From contig UQSH01000043.1 of NCBI GenBank assembly GCA_900543795.1, positions 1 through 14,132 on the forward strand: 14,132 nt of DNA, in the 5' to 3' direction. The first letter of the stretch is position 1. Each line of letters opens with the position of its first letter. The notes under the pieces were generated by a model. That model did not search any database, was not told where the DNA came from, and was given only the letters and a program-made list of their open reading frames with translations. Shown here piece after piece: positions 13,070 to 14,132 of the stretch. The stretch comes from an uncultured Oscillospiraceae bacterium. Its GTDB lineage: Bacteria; Bacillota; Clostridia; Oscillospirales; Acutalibacteraceae. The translations under genes and the position numbers were made by a program.

Positions 13070-13825
13070 TTATGCTATTTTAAGCGTTAAAACAAGCTTA
13101 TCTGCAATCATTGCGATAAATTCCGAATTTGTAGGCTTTCCTCTTTGGCTTTGAATTGTGTAGCCGAAATAGGAGGACAAAACATCAACATCTCCTCTGT
13201 CCCAAGCAACCTCAATAGCATGGCGGATTGCTCTTTCAACTCTTGACGGCGTTGTGTTAAACATTTTTGCAACAGTTGGATAAAGCACCTTCGTTACCGA
13301 GCTGAGCATTGACGCATCGTTTACACAAAGCTTTATGGCAGTTCTTAAATACTGATAGCCCTTTATATGAGCGGGAACACCTATTTGGCGCATAATATCG
13401 GAAATAACAACATCTATGTCTATAACCGGAACAGATGATTTTTTGTCATTCCTCCAAACCGAAAGACGCTGTATTCTTTTTGCAACACTTGCAGGGTCAA
13501 CAGGCTTGAGAAAGTAATAATCAGCGCCCGCATTAATCATCTGCCTTTCTATTTCCACATTATCAACCGAGGAAATCAGGATTGTGAGCGGCTTTTCGTA
13601 TGCCGCCTGCGCTATATGCTCGAGAACATCTATTCCGTCTGCGCTCGGCATAAAGGCGTCAAAAAGAACGGCGTCAAACTTAAACGAATCAAGATTATTT
13701 ATAACCTTATAGCCGTCTTTTTCACAAAGCGTAACCTCAAAGCCTGCTTTTTCCAATTCTTTTTTACATTGCTTGCCGAATTCTTCAGTTTTATCGGCAA
13801 TAAGTACCTTGATTTTATCATTCAT
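13070..13825 (-). CDS. spo0A: Sporulation master regulator Spo0A
   Basis: Spo0A (251 aa) is the response regulator that, once phosphorylated, starts sporulation. The receiver domain (about 4-120) has the phosphoacceptor Asp56 in AVLFDAFMP, Ser85/Ser86 where a Thr/Ser is usual, and Lys107 in FLKP. The N-terminal acidic pair (DD in B. subtilis) reads Asp11-Lys12. The C-terminal DNA-binding domain (about 140-250) is strongly conserved: TPSRVERAIRHAIEVAWDRG is the recognition region, followed by FGYTIQSQRGKPTNSEFIAM. AAAGGAG lies eight bases before the ATG. A perfect 0A box upstream suggests autoregulation. spoIVB, the usual upstream neighbour, is not in the window. The next gene upstream ends outside it. 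Confidence 0.97.
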   Translation of the reverse strand: MNDKIKVLIADKTEEFGKQCKKELEKAGFEVTLCEKDGYKVINNLDSFKFDAVLFDAFMPSADGIDVLEHIAQAAYEKPLTILISSVDNVEIERQMINAGADYYFLKPVDPASVAKRIQRLSVWRNDKKSSVPVIDIDVVISDIMRQIGVPAHIKGYQYLRTAIKLCVNDASMLSSVTKVLYPTVAKMFNTTPSRVERAIRHAIEVAWDRGDVDVLSSYFGYTIQSQRGKPTNSEFIAMIADKLVLTLKIA

Positions 13826-13857
13826 AATAAAATCTCCTTTCTGTGTTATTTCTTCAC

Positions 13858-13888
13858 AATTGTAACATATTGTAACATTATATTCAAT
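13858..13888 (-). promoter_or_regulatory. spo0A promoter region with 10-bp tandem TGTTACAATA repeat
   Basis: On the minus strand ATTGAATAT (13888-13880) fits the sigma-H -10 pattern RNNGAATWW and overlaps TATAAT (13882-13877). No convincing -35 was found; AAAGTGAAA at 13912-13904 is a partial sigma-H match with a long 15-base spacer. Immediately after it, TGTTACAATA and TGTTACAATT (13877-13858) form a tandem 10-bp repeat over the expected transcription start. Confidence 0.5.
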
Positions 13889-13940
13889 ATCTATTTACTA
13901 TTTTTTCACTTTTTTACATATTTTTTCACAGTGTAACCGT

Positions 13941-13947
13941 TTCGACA
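13941..13947 (-). promoter_or_regulatory. 0A box upstream of spo0A
   Basis: TGTCGAA on the minus strand is a perfect core Spo0A binding site (TGNCGAA). It lies about 60 bp upstream of the -10 candidate and 116 bp upstream of the start codon, a position suited to activation by Spo0A~P. A 7-bp match can occur by chance; its location makes it credible. Confidence 0.65.
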
Positions 13948-14052
13948 CATAATTACAGGCAAATTTATCATTTTGCACAAAAAACATTTTGCAAAATGTG
14001 ATAAACAATCTTATTTGTGTGATATAAACCGATTTAACAGGAAAGAAAACGC

Positions 14053-14082
14053 AAAAAAGCCTCGGAGTAGACTCCGAGGCTT
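14053..14082 (-). terminator. Intrinsic terminator of a minus-strand gene beyond the window
   Basis: On the minus strand AAGCCTCGGAG (14082-14072) pairs perfectly with CTCCGAGGCTT (14067-14057) around TCTA and runs into TTTTTT (14058-14053). It points to a gene upstream of spo0A that ends at or past 14132. Confidence 0.88.
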
Positions 14083-14124
14083 CAGCGTGTAGAAAAAGTC
14101 CAAATAACAAATTTCTACACGCTG
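14083..14124. repeat. 13-bp perfect inverted repeat at the right edge
   Basis: CAGCGTGTAGAAA (14083-14095) pairs perfectly with TTTCTACACGCTG (14112-14124) around 16 bases. It abuts the terminator stem, making two adjacent hairpins. It may be part of a terminator region or the end of a dispersed repeat cut by the window. Confidence 0.75.
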
Positions 14125-14132
14125 ACAGACTT

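Noticed and set aside
13898..14110. 70-codon minus-strand frame over the right-edge hairpins
   Set aside because: It reads through the terminator stem and the spo0A upstream region including the 0A box, so it is not a gene.

Overview
The window looks like a moderately low-GC chromosomal segment of a spore-forming Clostridia-class Firmicute, probably a gut Oscillospirales/Ruminococcaceae-type organism. The reasons are a clear Spo0A, an HrcA-CIRCE-controlled chaperone operon, Gram-positive type DnaK length, strong AGGAGG-type ribosome sites and AT-rich spacers. The taxon is an inference; no rRNA is present.

Layout. (1) 1-595: a ~97-bp tandem repeat (two and a third copies), then a minus-strand pair of overlapping small genes (54 and 68 aa), one resembling DUF3787 proteins. 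(2) 596-1705: an AT-rich regulatory spacer with 11-bp-phased TTAC repeats and a hairpin leader, a secreted CHAP-domain wall hydrolase and its terminator. (3) 1771-6610: the heat-shock operon hrcA-grpE-dnaK-dnaJ with a consensus-like promoter and a perfect CIRCE operator, a 16-bp perfect hairpin between dnaK and dnaJ, and a terminator-like hairpin after dnaJ. (4) 6646-7935: UDP-glucose 6-dehydrogenase with its own terminator. (5) 7950-8742: a DUF5662-type gene whose stop codon lies inside a 275-bp inverted-repeat element bounded by TA dinucleotides, probably an IS630/mariner-type MITE. (6) 8755-12014, minus strand: GtrA-like membrane protein, tail-anchored metallophosphoesterase and a membrane-anchored DUF3048 (YerB-like) protein. 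(7) 12098-13063, plus strand: an unrecognised 207-aa protein and a 59-aa protein ending in VQDADDL. (8) 13070-14132, minus strand: spo0A with a perfect 0A box upstream, then the terminator of a gene lying beyond the window.

The best-supported multigene unit is the chaperone operon: HrcA represses at CIRCE, and DnaK, DnaJ and GrpE form the Hsp70 cycle. The remaining genes are small transcription units, mostly envelope or sporulation related. I see no defence system, secondary-metabolite cluster, CRISPR array, tRNA or rRNA, and no clearly new multigene system. The most informative non-gene signals are the TA-bounded element in the DUF5662 gene, whose removal exactly restores an in-frame stop; the phased TTAC repeats upstream of the CHAP gene, with a related repeat over the spo0A start region; and the Lys in place of an acidic-pocket Asp in the Spo0A receiver.
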